In this document: positions 48,601-60,885 of the stretch, one piece after another
Layout of the letters: the number at the start of each line of letters is the position of its first letter
Numbering within the stretch: the stretch's first letter is position 1
DNA from: Luscinia megarhynchos
Taxonomy: Eukaryota > Chordata > Aves > Passeriformes > Turdidae
DNA: 64,000 nucleotides
Reading direction: 5' to 3'
Assembly: GCA_034336665.1 (NCBI GenBank)
Contig: CM067569.1
Span: 8,470,820-8,534,819 of the forward strand
Notes under the pieces: generated by a model
What the model saw: the letters and a program-made list of their open reading frames with translations, nothing else
The model's database searches: none
Told to the model about the DNA's origin: nothing
Program-made: the position numbers and the translations under genes

Positions 48601-51149
48601 AAAACCAAAAAATTAAAAGTATTAAAGATCTACTTGTACAAGTTATCTCACAGTAAGAGCTGGGAACAGAACCAGGCAATCCCAATCTTCATGTTCCCAG
48701 CTCTCCTGCTCATAAAGGATAACTTAAGTTATTCCAGTTGTGGAAAAACACAATTAGAAGCACAATTAGACCCAGCAATACTGGTTGCAGATGTGCTGCT
48801 CCATATTGGGGAAAAACATGGCACTGGGGGCTGTCAGGGAAAAGTGACAGCAATCATCTGCTGATGTTATCTGAAAAAGAGAGAGAGAAGGAAAAGCTGA
48901 GCAAACACAGCAATATCAGAGGGATTTCTCACATATAAAAACTTCAGTCTAAGCATGGAGTTAAAGAATAAGGAGTGAGTGTTTTCTCAAAAAACGCTAA
49001 ACTTCATTGAATTTTCCCATAACAGACCAGCACCATAAGTGGCCAACAGTCCAGCTAAGTAACTCTTTAAGACAAACATACCAGATACTTATCAAAGAAC
49101 ACACAGGCTGTGCACAAAGTACAGCTCTTTACAGTGATCACCAGTCACTAGAGGGCATTTATGTCCATGAAGATGTCAGACCCAATTTTTTCACCAAAGG
49201 TATGATTAGTTAATGAGGCTTGACTGTTCCTAGAGTTCAGCTAAACTGCTGAACACGACCATGGGTATGCAAACACATAAGCACAATTAGCAGGGTTCTT
49301 CACAGACTTTCAGAAATGTTGACAGCAAGTTACAAGATCAAGCCTGGCTCATTTTCTTTGTGGTACAGCCTGAAGGACAGAGAAAACAAAGTGCTTCAGG
49401 GTCCCAAGGTGGAATTAGCCAAGATTCAGGTCCCTCAGGATGGAGAGGGATAAGGGCAGAGATTCAATCTGCCCACAAAAATGACCTGAAGGAGTGACCA
49501 GATTCTCATTCAGAAATGGGAGAATGGATATAGTATTTTGAACAGGTACAAATGGTCAATCTGTGCATCTTCTCAAGTAGGAACTTAATCAGGAGATTAC
49601 ATGTATGTTTCATGGTGTCATGACTTGGATATAAATGCTTCCTGTATGAATCAGATTTTATTTAATAAGAAACTAGAAAGATAAAGCTGCAGGTAAACCA
49701 AATCAAAGCTGAAGAAGTGCCTTGAATACCACAAAGGAGACATGAGAGAAACATGCCAAAGTTAGTACTTTTTAAAATTTTGTTTCTACTACATCCAATC
49801 TTAAAGATTTTTTTTCATAAATTCTAGTGCCCAGATGATTAAGATAAGAAAATAAATCAAACTAGACTACTGGTACTCTCTAGAACTTCTGAAGAAACTA
49901 GATATGTTTAGAATAATTGATGGAAAGCTGGATAATAACATTATTTTGCCATCAAAAACCTTTTCTCTAAACACTATCTACCCATTATTGAGATAGACCT
50001 GCTTGCTTTTAAACAATCTTCTAATTTAAATGGCAGGTTGCCAAAAGCTGTGAAACACAGGCTGATCTTCTATGCTAAGACAGAAAGTGAATGGAGTATT
50101 TTAAGTCAGAGCCTAACACACAGAACTGCAGGGATTATTTTAGAAAGTAAGCCTTAAGTTTGTGGGCAGAGCAGGTGTTATCCTTTAAAGAGAGGAAAAC
50201 TAGTAACTTGGCCTCACAGAAAGTGATGGAGTGGCTGAGAACATTGCTGTGGAAGACTCCAGCATTTTTGCCTCTTTTGCTGGAGATACAATTGTTTAGG
50301 TTACCAGAAACATTAAACAAAATGTTCTGAACACACCAGCAGTCTTGAACCAATGGTTTAAATTAGCTTTCACTTTTCTCAAACTTGCTCATCTGTTACT
50401 TGTTCAACCATGACTAAACATTCCGTGTAGGAGAAAAAAGTTAACCACTGAATATTGGAGCAAATCTGAGCAAGAGCCCTGTAGGCTTCAAAATCCCCTG
50501 CTAGCCATGAACAAAATAATTAAAGTCTAATGACAAAGGATCAACATCTGTAGTCCTGCTAGTCTAAAAATACAAGTAAGACAGAGGCACTAAGGAAGAA
50601 GTTACCTTATATAAAGACAAATGGCTTTGCCTCTCCTTGCAGCCCCTGCTTACATATACTTTGGTAATTGTGGCCAGAGCATGGAAGTTGAAGTTCACCA
50701 TTTGTACAGGTGCCAAAAATCATGAGACAGATTAACAGCAGTATTTTATCTTTCACCAGCTTCCTAGCTGGTTTACTCCCACAAACTCTGCCTCATTATT
50801 AACACAATGTGATCCTCCCCAAATGGATATTTTTGCTCCCTTTCAATCCAGCTTTCTGCACACCTATCCCACTGCCAAGACAAAGGAAGGAAAGTTTGGG
50901 GTGTTTTTAGTGTATTTTGAGAAAAAAAAAATAAATTCCAGTGCAGAGAAGTGAAGGTTTTACCATCATCTAAGGACAGCTAAAGCTACAGAAAAGCTGA
51001 TCAGCATTCAATGTCCGAGAAGGTGCAAGCAAGTGTAAAACAGAACTTAAATCAATGAGACACTACTTCAATCCAGGAAAAAAAAAGCAGGCTTAAGGCC
51101 TGGTGAAAGTTCCTGTTTCCAAAGATAATTGGAAGTTTTGCAACTGAGG
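42611..51149. other. Long unique stretch, no gene seen
   Basis: About 8.5 kb without a recognised transposon or exon. GC-richer patches near 43080-43260 and 48040-48480 carry overlapping frames on both strands with no domains. The stretch 46000-47800 and 49500-51100 is plain AT-rich DNA. Confidence 0.55.
49145..49158 (+). promoter_or_regulatory. Possible CTCF-like motif
   Basis: TCACTAGAGGGCAT fits the core CCASYAGRKGGC at 11 of 12 positions (first base T instead of C) and has a purine at the next consensus position. It has the same orientation as the better core at 1880-1891. Chance occurrence is likely enough that this is only a pointer. Confidence 0.2.
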
Positions 51150-51170
51150 AAAAAAAAAAAAAAAAAAAAA
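51150..51170 (+). repeat. Poly-A tract, 21 A
   Basis: Run of 21 A followed by GAAAAAAGAAAGAGAAG. The sequence before it is not a recognised retroposon. Confidence 0.95.
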
Positions 51171-52606
51171 GAAAAAAGAAAGAGAAGTCACATTGTGCAT
51201 CAATGAGAAGAAAATTCTGGTTATCTACATTGGCAGGGAAATTGTAATTAATGAAAATCACTCACATTCTCTGGCCACTGCCAGCAATGGTTGACAAGCT
51301 AAAATTGGCACATAATGATAGGCTGAAAAATGCTGCATGTATTGGCAGCTCTTCCTTTTCCTCTTGGTATCGTCCAGCTGCAGAATTTATTTTTAGCTTG
51401 TTTAGAAATTTTGCATTCCTCCACAGGTCTCTTGTTCTTGCTTTGGTACTACAGCATCGTGGGGTCCAGGCATTTAAGAAAATAAAAAAAACTAAACCAG
51501 TCGTAGCTGTAGCAGGAGGCCTAATCCAGAGTAGCCATTTGTGTTTGTCATGTGGCAACAGCTGGACTTATTTAATCAGTCATCTTAAGCGTGGTGAGAA
51601 AACTTGGAGCTGGCTCCACAAAGAAAATTGAGTTCTGAACCTGCAACTTCTACTTAACCATCTCATGAAGGCAGTAGTCCAGAGTTAAGCCTGAAGGGAG
51701 CCATAACCACCTGAAAGCAGGAATCACAAAATTCAGGGCTGGTACCAAGAACCAGTGGCAAGTGCTAAGGAAAGTTATGGGAATCCTGTGTGATACCAAT
51801 AAGGTGCAGCCAGAGTTTCAGAAGGAAACTACCATCTGTGAACTACTGAAGCAGGAGCTTCTTACCAGGCTTATTTACCCTTCCCACCCTCAGATTCAGT
51901 ATTTTTCCTGTTCTTACCCCCACCTGTCAGTATAGTTTGCTTTCTATGTCACACAGGAACTGGGGGCTCCTTCTAAGAGCACTTGATGTGATAGCATGAA
52001 ATTTCATTAATTGTTTCAAATCAGAGCCACAAATACAACATCCTTTAAGAAAGGATATTTGTGGAACAGAGCCAAATTTGCCCCTTAACATCCATAAAAT
52101 GCCCTGGAACATTCAGACATAAGGCTTTAGAGAAGTTGGCAGGGTGATAATTAAAGTTGACTGCTCCTGTTTCACTGAAAACACCCTGATGTTCATTCAG
52201 GCATGGAAAAGCTGATGGTCAAAGCATACCTAGATGGGTGCTGTGCTGGCTGTGAAGCTGCAGCAGAGCCCCCAGTGGAATTCCAGGTTTTTCCTTGCAC
52301 CACGTTGTGCAGTGTAAAGGAGAGCCAGCCACCGTGCTTGTGCTGGGGACCTGAGAGGTCAGTGACAAATCACCACGCGGGATACAGATCCTGTCCCTGC
52401 ACTGCTGTTTTGTTTTCCCAAGCACACTGAAAAGAAACCAGTGAACCTACAAATGTGCTGCTCTGACCCCTGACATTGTTCCCTTGGGCTCAGACACCAG
52501 TGCTGCTATGAAGCAGCTCCAAGCTGGCATGGCATTGTGGCATTGACATGCAAATGACTAAAGCCAATGGAATATCTTCCAGTTCCTATGAATGCTTGAT
52601 TTTTAC
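51171..52606. other. Unique DNA with an unsupported 126-codon frame
   Basis: The + strand is open at 51251-51631. Its C-terminal part has CLSCGNSW and, after a short gap, HLKRGEKTW, which loosely recalls a C2H2 zinc finger, but the spacing lacks the second histidine pair and the linker. The - strand is also open across the same place. I do not call it a gene. Confidence 0.4.
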
Positions 52607-52629
52607 TTTTTTTTTTTTTTTTTTTTTTT
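52607..52629 (+). repeat. Poly-T tract, 23 T
   Basis: Run of 23 T followed by G/T-rich DNA to about 52650. No recognised insertion to its right. Confidence 0.95.
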
Positions 52630-55600
52630 GGTGGTTTGTTTTTTATAGGTTTTATTTACTTTTTGATGCTTTCATAGTCTCCCAAGAATAACTTAGATGT
52701 ATTCCTGCTTCAACTGCTACTTTTTTTTTTTCCCAGCAGACTTAGAGCCTTAGTATGTGTTTGTTTATATATACATATAGATGTGTGCAAATTCAGCTTA
52801 CTTTAGGAACAGGAATATTTTAAGCATTTCAACTACAAGAAAAAGCATATGATGATTCTTTGAAATTCCTCAGTGTAAAACAACTGCAGCTGCCCCTGTC
52901 TTCCTTTAAAATCATCAGAAAATCTGAGACCTAACACCCAGCAATGATTATTCAGCTTGCATGAACTGGCAGCCTGTGCACCATCCACGAGGAAAAAAAA
53001 ATAAATTTCCCCTTTTTTTGGCTCTTTAGGGATGAGCCAAAAACTAGACAAGTAAAACTTGACTGAAACTTTTACTGCAAAATTGTTCCAGAAATGTACT
53101 TTTTGCATAGTTTAATTGGGTTTAGATCCCCCAGAGTCAAAAGCAACTCCCCCGACCCCTTCTAGCAGCTTTCTAAATGAAAAACACTGAAATCTTCAGG
53201 GGGCTTAACTTGCAATAAAGGTACAGGGCAGGCTCTACCCCATCTTCCAAGTGCTTAAATCCAAAGTTCTGGCTGATGTCTGAGGAGACACTGAAGTTGT
53301 GTGCACAGTTTGCCTTGGAGATACATGTGGGGCAGCTGCACCTTTTGTGTACAAGCTACAGGAGAATGGGAACACGTTCATCTATCATGGCTGAGTCAAA
53401 AAACTTGAGCATATTTTTCCCCCTGCATTAGACATCAGGGGACATTGTTAACAATGAAAGCAATGGCAAAGCTCTTGTGCTCAAAGAGCTCACTGGTTTC
53501 AGACACCGTAGAGATGTAGGTTGCTGTAAAAGGTGCTGAATGCTGTTGTGTGCTGTTTCAAAGAGAAATGACATTTGTACCCTCCCAGATGCTTGCTGAG
53601 TGCCATTTCTACTTTCTTCTACCTGTTCCTCCTCGAATTATAACTTTTTTACATTTGTTTCAATTATCAAAAGTGAAACTTGACAAACACAGTAATGAAC
53701 CCCAGGCCAGGTTTCTCATGTGATCTATCACTTTGTGCAAAGACAAGAAAGATTTTTTAGAATTTGACCAGCAAAAGGACTCAGTTCTAAGACATGCATT
53801 TTAAAGTTTCTCTGTGTGTTTTTGGTTTGGTTTCTTTTCTTTATTTTTTTTTAATGTGTATAGCAATACATATTAAAGCACTCAGAATAGCTGAAAATTC
53901 TAACATTGCTTAATAATAGCATTTATTTTAACATCCTTGGCTATATATAGGATCTTGAGGTTTATGTCCAGAGGGAGGTTTGTTTTGTTTGAACCACAGA
54001 GCTGTGGTGCAGTGGTCTAGACAGTCCTAATTTTATTTAGCCTACGAAAAAACAGGAGACAAAGTGTTTGCATCTCCAAGTATCTCAATAAACCCATGGA
54101 TTATTGCTAATACCAGACCTCTGTGAATCTCATCCCAGGCCCAGTATTGCCATTGATTACACTGAGGTTTTCAACGAGCTGCCAGCACATGAATCCTCCA
54201 GAGGATGAGAACAGACAAAAATAAGAGGGTGGGGTAAAGAGGAAGAGGATGTTTCAGAGGATGCTCCACTAAGCATAAATTGGCTTGAAAGAACAGGAAC
54301 ATAAACAACACACCACCCTTGGCAATGAGCAAGTTAGCAAACAAAAATACCCCAGGGCTTTTTGTAATGTTCCCTGATAAAAACCAAAATGGCCCTAGAT
54401 TTCATTTAAATGTTAAAACTGAATTTAGATCTGAAAACAAAGGATAAATGCATTTCTTGTGACATTTAGTGATGCCTGATGACATGCAGTTTCATTGCTT
54501 TTTCCTTATGATGTAATTTTTGTAAGTGATACCAGTTGTCATCAAAGGTCATAAAAGCCAGAGTTGCCTCAAGTCATCCATATTTATTGTTCTATTCCAG
54601 CAGAGCCTGTTTCGAGTTTGGTGCACATGGATTCAGTTGTTCAAAGGAAGAGTTAAGCCCAACCTTCCCTAGAATAAAACACCAGGCTGAGATGGATCTG
54701 CTGACATGATGCAATTGAGATCTTCTGCAGCTGCTGCAGCAAATGCCCTTTAAAGGAAAGAAAAAATAAAAAGAGGGGAGAGATGGGGACCTAGCTGGAT
54801 GCTGGATTAGTAACAGGATACTGAGCTGTTTGCTTCTGGGTCAGACATTTGAGTCCTCCCTGGGCTGGAGCAGCCACCAGCTCCTGCCACTGCAGGGTCA
54901 CTGGGCCCCCAGGGACCAGGGGCAGGTGTCCCCAGCATTGCACATGGCATTAATTAATGCCATGGCTCTCTGGAGAACCAGGAGAGAGCAGTGGCAAACA
55001 AACCTGCCCTGCAGGGTGAGTTTGGGAGAGACCAGTCTGAGCCCCTGCTATGCCTGCCTTTGGCAGCACTAGCTGGAAAGAGTTCTGCTCTTTCATCCTC
55101 TACTTTGGGACTCAAATCCTGTATATTATGGGATCATGGGGAACAAAACCAACAAAGAATCCCCCAAATCCCACACCCTCTCTTCTCTGCTACTTGTTCT
55201 TCCAGTGTTGTCCAAAACTTATGTGTTATAGGAAATCATGGCACATCCCTCAGAGGCACTGAGAAGGATGCTTATCTGGAGGAATGTTCCATGGACACCA
55301 CAGTACCAGCCTCTCAGACCCTGACTGTTTATTCTCTCCTTTCAGATTTCCAAGTCTCCATGTCCCTCTTTTTTTGTCAAATGAAGGAAGTTTAACTCAT
55401 GGGTGTTTCAGGTCTGGCAGGAAGAAAAACTTTTGGCTATTTGCAGCCACTAAAGCACAAAAATGAATGGGAAAGGCCCATTTAAAAGAGTTGGGGACTG
55501 GAGCAGTGGAAGCTTGACAAGGACAGGGATGCAACAAAGGCAGAAAGGATGACATTTTTGGAAGAAGCACTGTAAGCTTGAGCCTCTCTAGAGAGCTGCA

Positions 55601-57796
55601 TAAAATTCACTGGAGCAGCTGAAAGCAAGGAATAAAATCCACCTGGCTTGTCAGGAGAACATTGTTCACAAAACCGTGATAATTTGGCTTTTAAAGCACA
55701 CAGACTAACTCATGTATTGAGGCACTTCTGATTGCTTAACACATTTTCTCTAACTGGGTGGGGTTTTTTTGTTTTTGTTTTTGTTTTCGTCCCCACAGCT
55801 GGTAGAGGGAACTTGTACAGCTTCAGCTCACATTTGTCTTTGTGAATATTTTATGCTACCACCCAATATATCAGCAGTAGATCCCTAAACCTCAAGCACA
55901 GCACAGGTACTTCACAGCTCAGATGTGCTTAGGATTAGACAGCCTAAAAATCTCATGCCAAAAAAAAACAAACCCAAAAAAACAAGGAAGTCTAAATTTC
56001 CAGACTTTAGTTACAGTTTTAATTGGCTTTCTAAGTCTCCTCACGCATGGCATGGGGCAGACTGCATTTTGCTCACAGGCCTGCAACACAGGGAGGTTCG
56101 GTCAGGATCTATTAAAACCTGTTTTCATCACATGCTTGACTCCCTTTAGCAGTGCTCTGAGACTCCATGGTTTTCTTTATTTGCTGTTTTGCATTTATCA
56201 GCCCTGGTCCTTCATGCACATTCATTAAGGAGGCCTCACAGCATGCCTGTGAAGTGGGTTGCTACTTCTGCTCGTTGCATTTCACATAAAGGAGAACCAA
56301 GCTGAGCAGCAGCTTTGTGTGCCTCCAAGGGGGACACCAGGACATGGTGAGGAGTCCAGCCCTTTAGAGGAGGCTTTTTGGAGAACATTCCCCCAGGTGC
56401 CACATTCCTCACTGTGTTGAGGGTGCTGCTGTGCCAGTGGGAATGAATGGATCCCCTGTGGTGCTTATTGCACCTGTGTCTGCAGCTGTAAATCCCAGTG
56501 GGGTGTAGTGGAGCAGGTCTGGGTGGAATGGGGAGCACAGAGGGGACCACTGCCACCAGCTGCCCTGGAAGGGACATGGGCTGAGCCAGGATGCCCATGG
56601 GCTGCAGGGCTGGCAGTGCCTGGCTCAGACAGAGCCAGCCTGCTGGATCCTGCTGGTGCAGACACCTGCAGAGCACTGCTTTCACCCACACAGGCTGCTC
56701 TGTGCACGGGAGGGGAGCCCAGAGAGCCAGAGGATGGCAGTGGGGCTGCCAGGCAGATTGGGTAAAGCACCAGAGGTGGCTGCCTGTCTACAGCTGCAGG
56801 GACAGCCCTGGGGTTTGGTGGCCAGCAGTGCTCTCTGCTACAGTCTCACAAAGGTGCCAGCTCAGGGCAGGGGGCTCCAAGGCTCTGCTCCCTTAGCAAG
56901 GTTCCTGCTCTGCAGGAGCAGCAGGACAGCCAAGCCCAACAGAAGAAAGTGAAAACATGCTCTGCACCAGACCATGCACCAGTACCTGGTCTGGGGAACT
57001 CTCATTCCCTGCCCAGTATGAGGCAAGATCCCAGCTCAAGGTCCAAGACCACCAGCTCAGGATATAACCTAGCATGGGATCAGCAAAGTCTGCACTGGGA
57101 AATCCAAAGCCCCAAGCCATTGAGCCCAAAATTCCTTCTCCTCAGAAGTGAAGCCTTCCTCTAGCAGCAGCTCAGCTTCCCTCCAGTCTCTCCCAAGTGC
57201 CTTCTCTGGAGCTGTACCACACCCTATATGACAGCCCCTGCCTGAGGATGGCCTGGTGGTGCATCAGGAGATGCCCAGGGGATCCTGCTGCTTTCAGGGT
57301 GATCTTTGACCATTTCCATTTGTTTCATGCTATGTATGTTATGCTGCTTGGGAAAAATATCCCTCCATCCTTGTCCTGACTCTATGACAAGGGCTTGATC
57401 CAAGAAATTTTCAGGCAGCTGAGAACTGAGTGCAGTGGTGATACTCTCACTTTTCAGGCCCTATCATACAGAGTTTGCTCATCCTGGGGCCTGGCAGCAG
57501 TAAGCTTGCATTTGCTTTCACAATCCATAAAATAGTTCTTCAATCTACTCTCATGCTCAAATTTTGATAAAGAAGTCAATTTGCTTTTCTTTTTCACTAA
57601 GAAATCCTGCTAGAGTAGGTAATGTAAAATGTGCATTTATGTTCCTGACCCATCAGGTCTTTTTTTTAACAGAAAGGACTGAGTAGAAAACACAGCCTTT
57701 GGTAGATCATCCAGTCCAGAAAGAATGGCACTTTTGCTACTAATATTATTTTAATTTTGACTGATTTTTTAAATTTTCTCTTTCATTGCCAAACAG
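52630..57796. other. Unique DNA, no gene seen
   Basis: Simple T runs lie at 52722-52731 and 53847-53854. The GC-richer part at 56240-57130 contains several overlapping frames on both strands (up to 151 codons) with no domain. Confidence 0.5.
55764..55790 (+). repeat. GTTTTT simple repeat
   Basis: T7 followed by three G-T5/T4 units. It runs into a pyrimidine-rich stretch ending CCCCACAG at 55791-55798, which would make a fair splice acceptor, but no exon is recognisable after it. Confidence 0.85.
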
Positions 57797-58014
57797 AATT
57801 TCCTACTCTCCTAGATGGAGAGAAAGATCCTTTTCTGGTCCTTTTCTGGTGTATAAGATTTTTTTTCTGTCTAATTTTCAAACTCCAGTGCAGCTCTCTT
57901 ACCTTGGAAAATGTTTTCCCACTACACTGGAGGATATCCCATGGAGAAACTATTTCATAAATATCATGGAAGAGGCTGGATAAAGAGTTGTAAACATGAA
58001 GGATGGCCTTAAAG
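57797..58014 (+). other. Possible untranslated exon bounded by strong splice signals
   Basis: On the left, a pyrimidine-rich tract (57765-57787) leads to CCAAACAG, with AG at 57795-57796. On the right, AAG followed by GTAAGT at 58015-58020 is a perfect donor. The 218-base interval between them has stops in all three + strand frames (frames end at 57960 and 57983), so if it is an exon it is untranslated or belongs to a long non-coding RNA. Donor and acceptor pairs this good also arise by chance in 64 kb. Confidence 0.15.
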
Positions 58015-58020
58015 GTAAGT

Positions 58021-60544
58021 TTGAATAAAAACATTAATTACAGGATCATGTGCATACTGCCTGCTCTTTAATGCAGTGTATGGGTCTGTCCTAATGCCAC
58101 TCTTCAGTCTGGTTCCCATTCAGTATTTCCAGTGGTGAAAGGTCATTATGCAGATTTCTGGTAGCTACTGAAGCATCATCCAGTAGAGGCAGTATCTGGT
58201 GATCTCTCATTTGTTAAAAAGCTCTGGGAGTACAAACCTTTACAGAATAGCACATCAAATTTTGGGTGAGTGTTGTGTGCTGTGAAGATTAATAATGTAG
58301 GCCCTGGGTAACTGTGGAGCACACAGGGAAGAAAACTACACAGAATGCTTTTACTTGATGGTGGGAATCAATGTTTTCAGAGGAGGCAGTGTAAGGAGAT
58401 GTTATAAATATTCCCTGCACCCCCAATAGGTGTGCTCAGCCATTTGGATGAGAGTGTATGGGAAATCTTTCCTTTGCAAAAAAAGAGAGGAAGAAAACTC
58501 ACACTCTTCAACAAAATACCTTCTGGTAGGTACAAGAAGCAACCTGTTTTCAAACAGATTTTCCATCTCTTGAAGCAGTGTTAGGTGTCACCTCTTTGTG
58601 AAGAGACAGGTTGCCATATCCATGGGGAGCTGATGAAATGTCTTGGGATAATAAGTGGCCTTTACAAGAGCCTTTACTTAAAAAAAACTTAATTTCCCAA
58701 TGTTGGTTTGACATTCCCTGCTGAAGAGTGCCTGGGTATCACCAAAGACAGTGGTGTTTAGTGGGGCTCAAGGGCTGTTCAAGCATTGCTGTGACTGGAG
58801 CACAGCTCAGAGAGCAGCCAGCACAGGGCAGGCATGTAGAGCAAACTGCCCCTCCTGCTCTGAGCAGGGACTTGTCAGCTCCTGATCCAGCAGTGCCTTT
58901 AAACCTGGCTTCTGTGGGCTAATTCCCAGCTGACACTGGCAAGTTGAGTTTGTGTTGGCAGATGCTGGCTCCAGAGGTAAACTGTGTGCCTGTTTTAATA
59001 AAGCAGACCTGTCTGCGTGCACGTAACCCTCCAGCTCCTCCAGCCCTTTCAGCTGGATGACACTGGCTGGATGCCAGCCCTCACTGCCCAGCCAGCACGT
59101 GGCTGAACCCACAGGAGAGGCTGGAGCACCTCATGATAAAGCCAATTCTGCTGAAACATCCAGAATTTTATCTCTATCCAAAACACCACTGAGCTGGGCC
59201 AAAAATACCATTAGCTGTTTCCATCCTTATCCCTAATGTTTGCACAATGGAAAAAGTGAAACATGATGTTAAAAGAGGTTTGGGGTTTTTTCAGACGTAA
59301 GAAAATAATTTCTCTGGAAAAAAACCTCATTCTTGTTGTCATATCCATCTTCTGTTTGATCCTGCAGAGCTCCTGGCTCCACAATGGACTGACAAGAATT
59401 ACATAATTAAATTGAAGAAAAAAAAAATCCCAATTTTTCCTTAATCCTAAAGCCATTGATAATATACAGTTAGACATTCCCTTTGGAAAGACATGGCCCA
59501 GGAAAGGCACCAGATATGAGCTTGGGAGCTCCACTGCTGGCCTGGAAATGTTACTCTGCTCAAGTCAGGCTGTGTGTGTGGAAGTGAGCACTGTGTCCCA
59601 TCAAAAAGGATCCAGGACAGAGCTTATAACATGAATCCAGTGGTTTGCCACTATCCATTAATAATCTCCTTTGTTCCTTCACACAAAGGTGTGGAGCATT
59701 CCAGCTGAATACACTTTATGGCATTATCCACCTTGGACAAACACACAGTGCAGTGTTCCTGTAAACTCCTTGGCCAAATAATCACTGGGATTCTTGTCAG
59801 TGGTCTGAAGAGGGAGGAAAATGTCATTCATGGAGAGAATTATGACCTCCATGCAAATATTTCTTTCTTGTACTTCCTTTGTCCTCTCCTATTTTACAAC
59901 AATAAGACTGTTTTAGATGGGCAGGAAAAGGAGTTGTTTGGGAATGGAGGTGCTGCATTTCTGTTTGTTGGTATTTTTTGCTTGTTTGGTTGGTTGTTTT
60001 TGTGGTTTTTTTAAAGCGTATGTAATTTCACAATTAGCCTACAGCAAAAATTAGCCCTTCATGTAGATTCACACACAAAAAAATAGACTTTTTCCTGGGA
60101 CTGTAGTAAACATTTTTAAAACAGACGTAGCCTGAGGTGACGCTATTCTTGTGTTTGTGTTTTAAAAGGAAAGGATAAAAAAAATTTGTGAAATGGATCA
60201 TTCCTGAGTGGATTAAAACTGTAAATGCCTGTTGAAAACACAATCTCCAATCATAAGGGCAGATGCTGCATCCTACTATATAATAATGTCTCTGCTTGGA
60301 AAAAAGGAAGGGCAATTTAATTGACAGACATTCTCAGATCCACAGTAATATACCTTACAATGAGGTAGTCAGAGTTTGATGCTGTAGCCCTTCTTTTGGC
60401 AGTAATCTTTGCTCACCAGAGCAGTCAACTGGTTTCACCTTTTACCAGCACTAAACTGGGGGGAAAATAAAGAATATCCATGGATAAGTTTTTATCTTTG
60501 TTAAGATGACACATTCTCTTCAACCATTCAAGAAATATCATCCT
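58021..60544. other. Unique DNA, no gene seen
   Basis: A 24-base GGCTGGAGCACCTC-like patch at 59117-59130 resembles the 5' part of the CR1 tail but is too short to call. A G/T-rich run lies at 59960-60013. No exon recognised. Confidence 0.5.
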
Positions 60545-60885
60545 CTCTTATCACCCTCTCAAGGTCTTCAAGTACCTACATGGGGAAGAGGTTTCTGATG
60601 GAAGGAGAGTCTTTAATCTAGCAGAAAAAGGCATAATGAGATCCAGTGATTGAAAGCTGAAGTTAGACAAATTCAAACTATCTTATCTAGGAACTTGGTA
60701 GATTCCCCATCACTTTTGAAGTCTTTAAGAAGATATCCAGTCTTGATGTAAAAGATATGCTCTAGATCAAACAGAAGTTATGGGTTTGATGCGAAAATTA
60801 TTGGGTGAGGTTCTGCAGTCTGTGTTATGCAGGAGGTCAGGCAAGGGAATCATAATAGTCCCTTCAGGCTTTAAAATCTGTGAAG
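60545..60885 (+). mobile_element. Ancient amniote CR1 LINE 3' end with internal deletion
   Basis: The order of blocks matches an old CR1 group shared with turtles and crocodilians rather than the common avian CR1: CAAGTACCTACATGGGGAAG at 60569-60588, CTTTAATCTAGCAGAAAAAG at 60611-60630, GAGATCCAGTGATTGAAAGC, AAGTTAGACAAATTCAAACT, GATTCCCCATCACTTTTGAA at about 60701-60720, a GATATGCTCTAGATCAAACA block, then TGTGTTATGCAGGAGGTCAG at 60821-60840 and a CATAATAGTCCCTTCAGGCT tail ending AAAATCTGTGA. Between the AATTCAAACT and GATTCCCC blocks the 60-70 bases expected in the family are missing, so this copy carries an internal deletion at about 60681-60700. No coding part is present. Confidence 0.88.

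Noticed and set aside
51251..51631. 126-codon + strand frame with CxxCG and HLKRGEK residues, like a zinc finger
   Set aside because: The spacing after CxxC is about five residues too short and the second His pair is missing. The opposite strand is open too, and no homology is recognisable.
59112..59140. CR1-like patch GGCTGGAGCACCTC
   Set aside because: Only about 14 bases match and the family sequence does not continue on either side, so chance is as likely.
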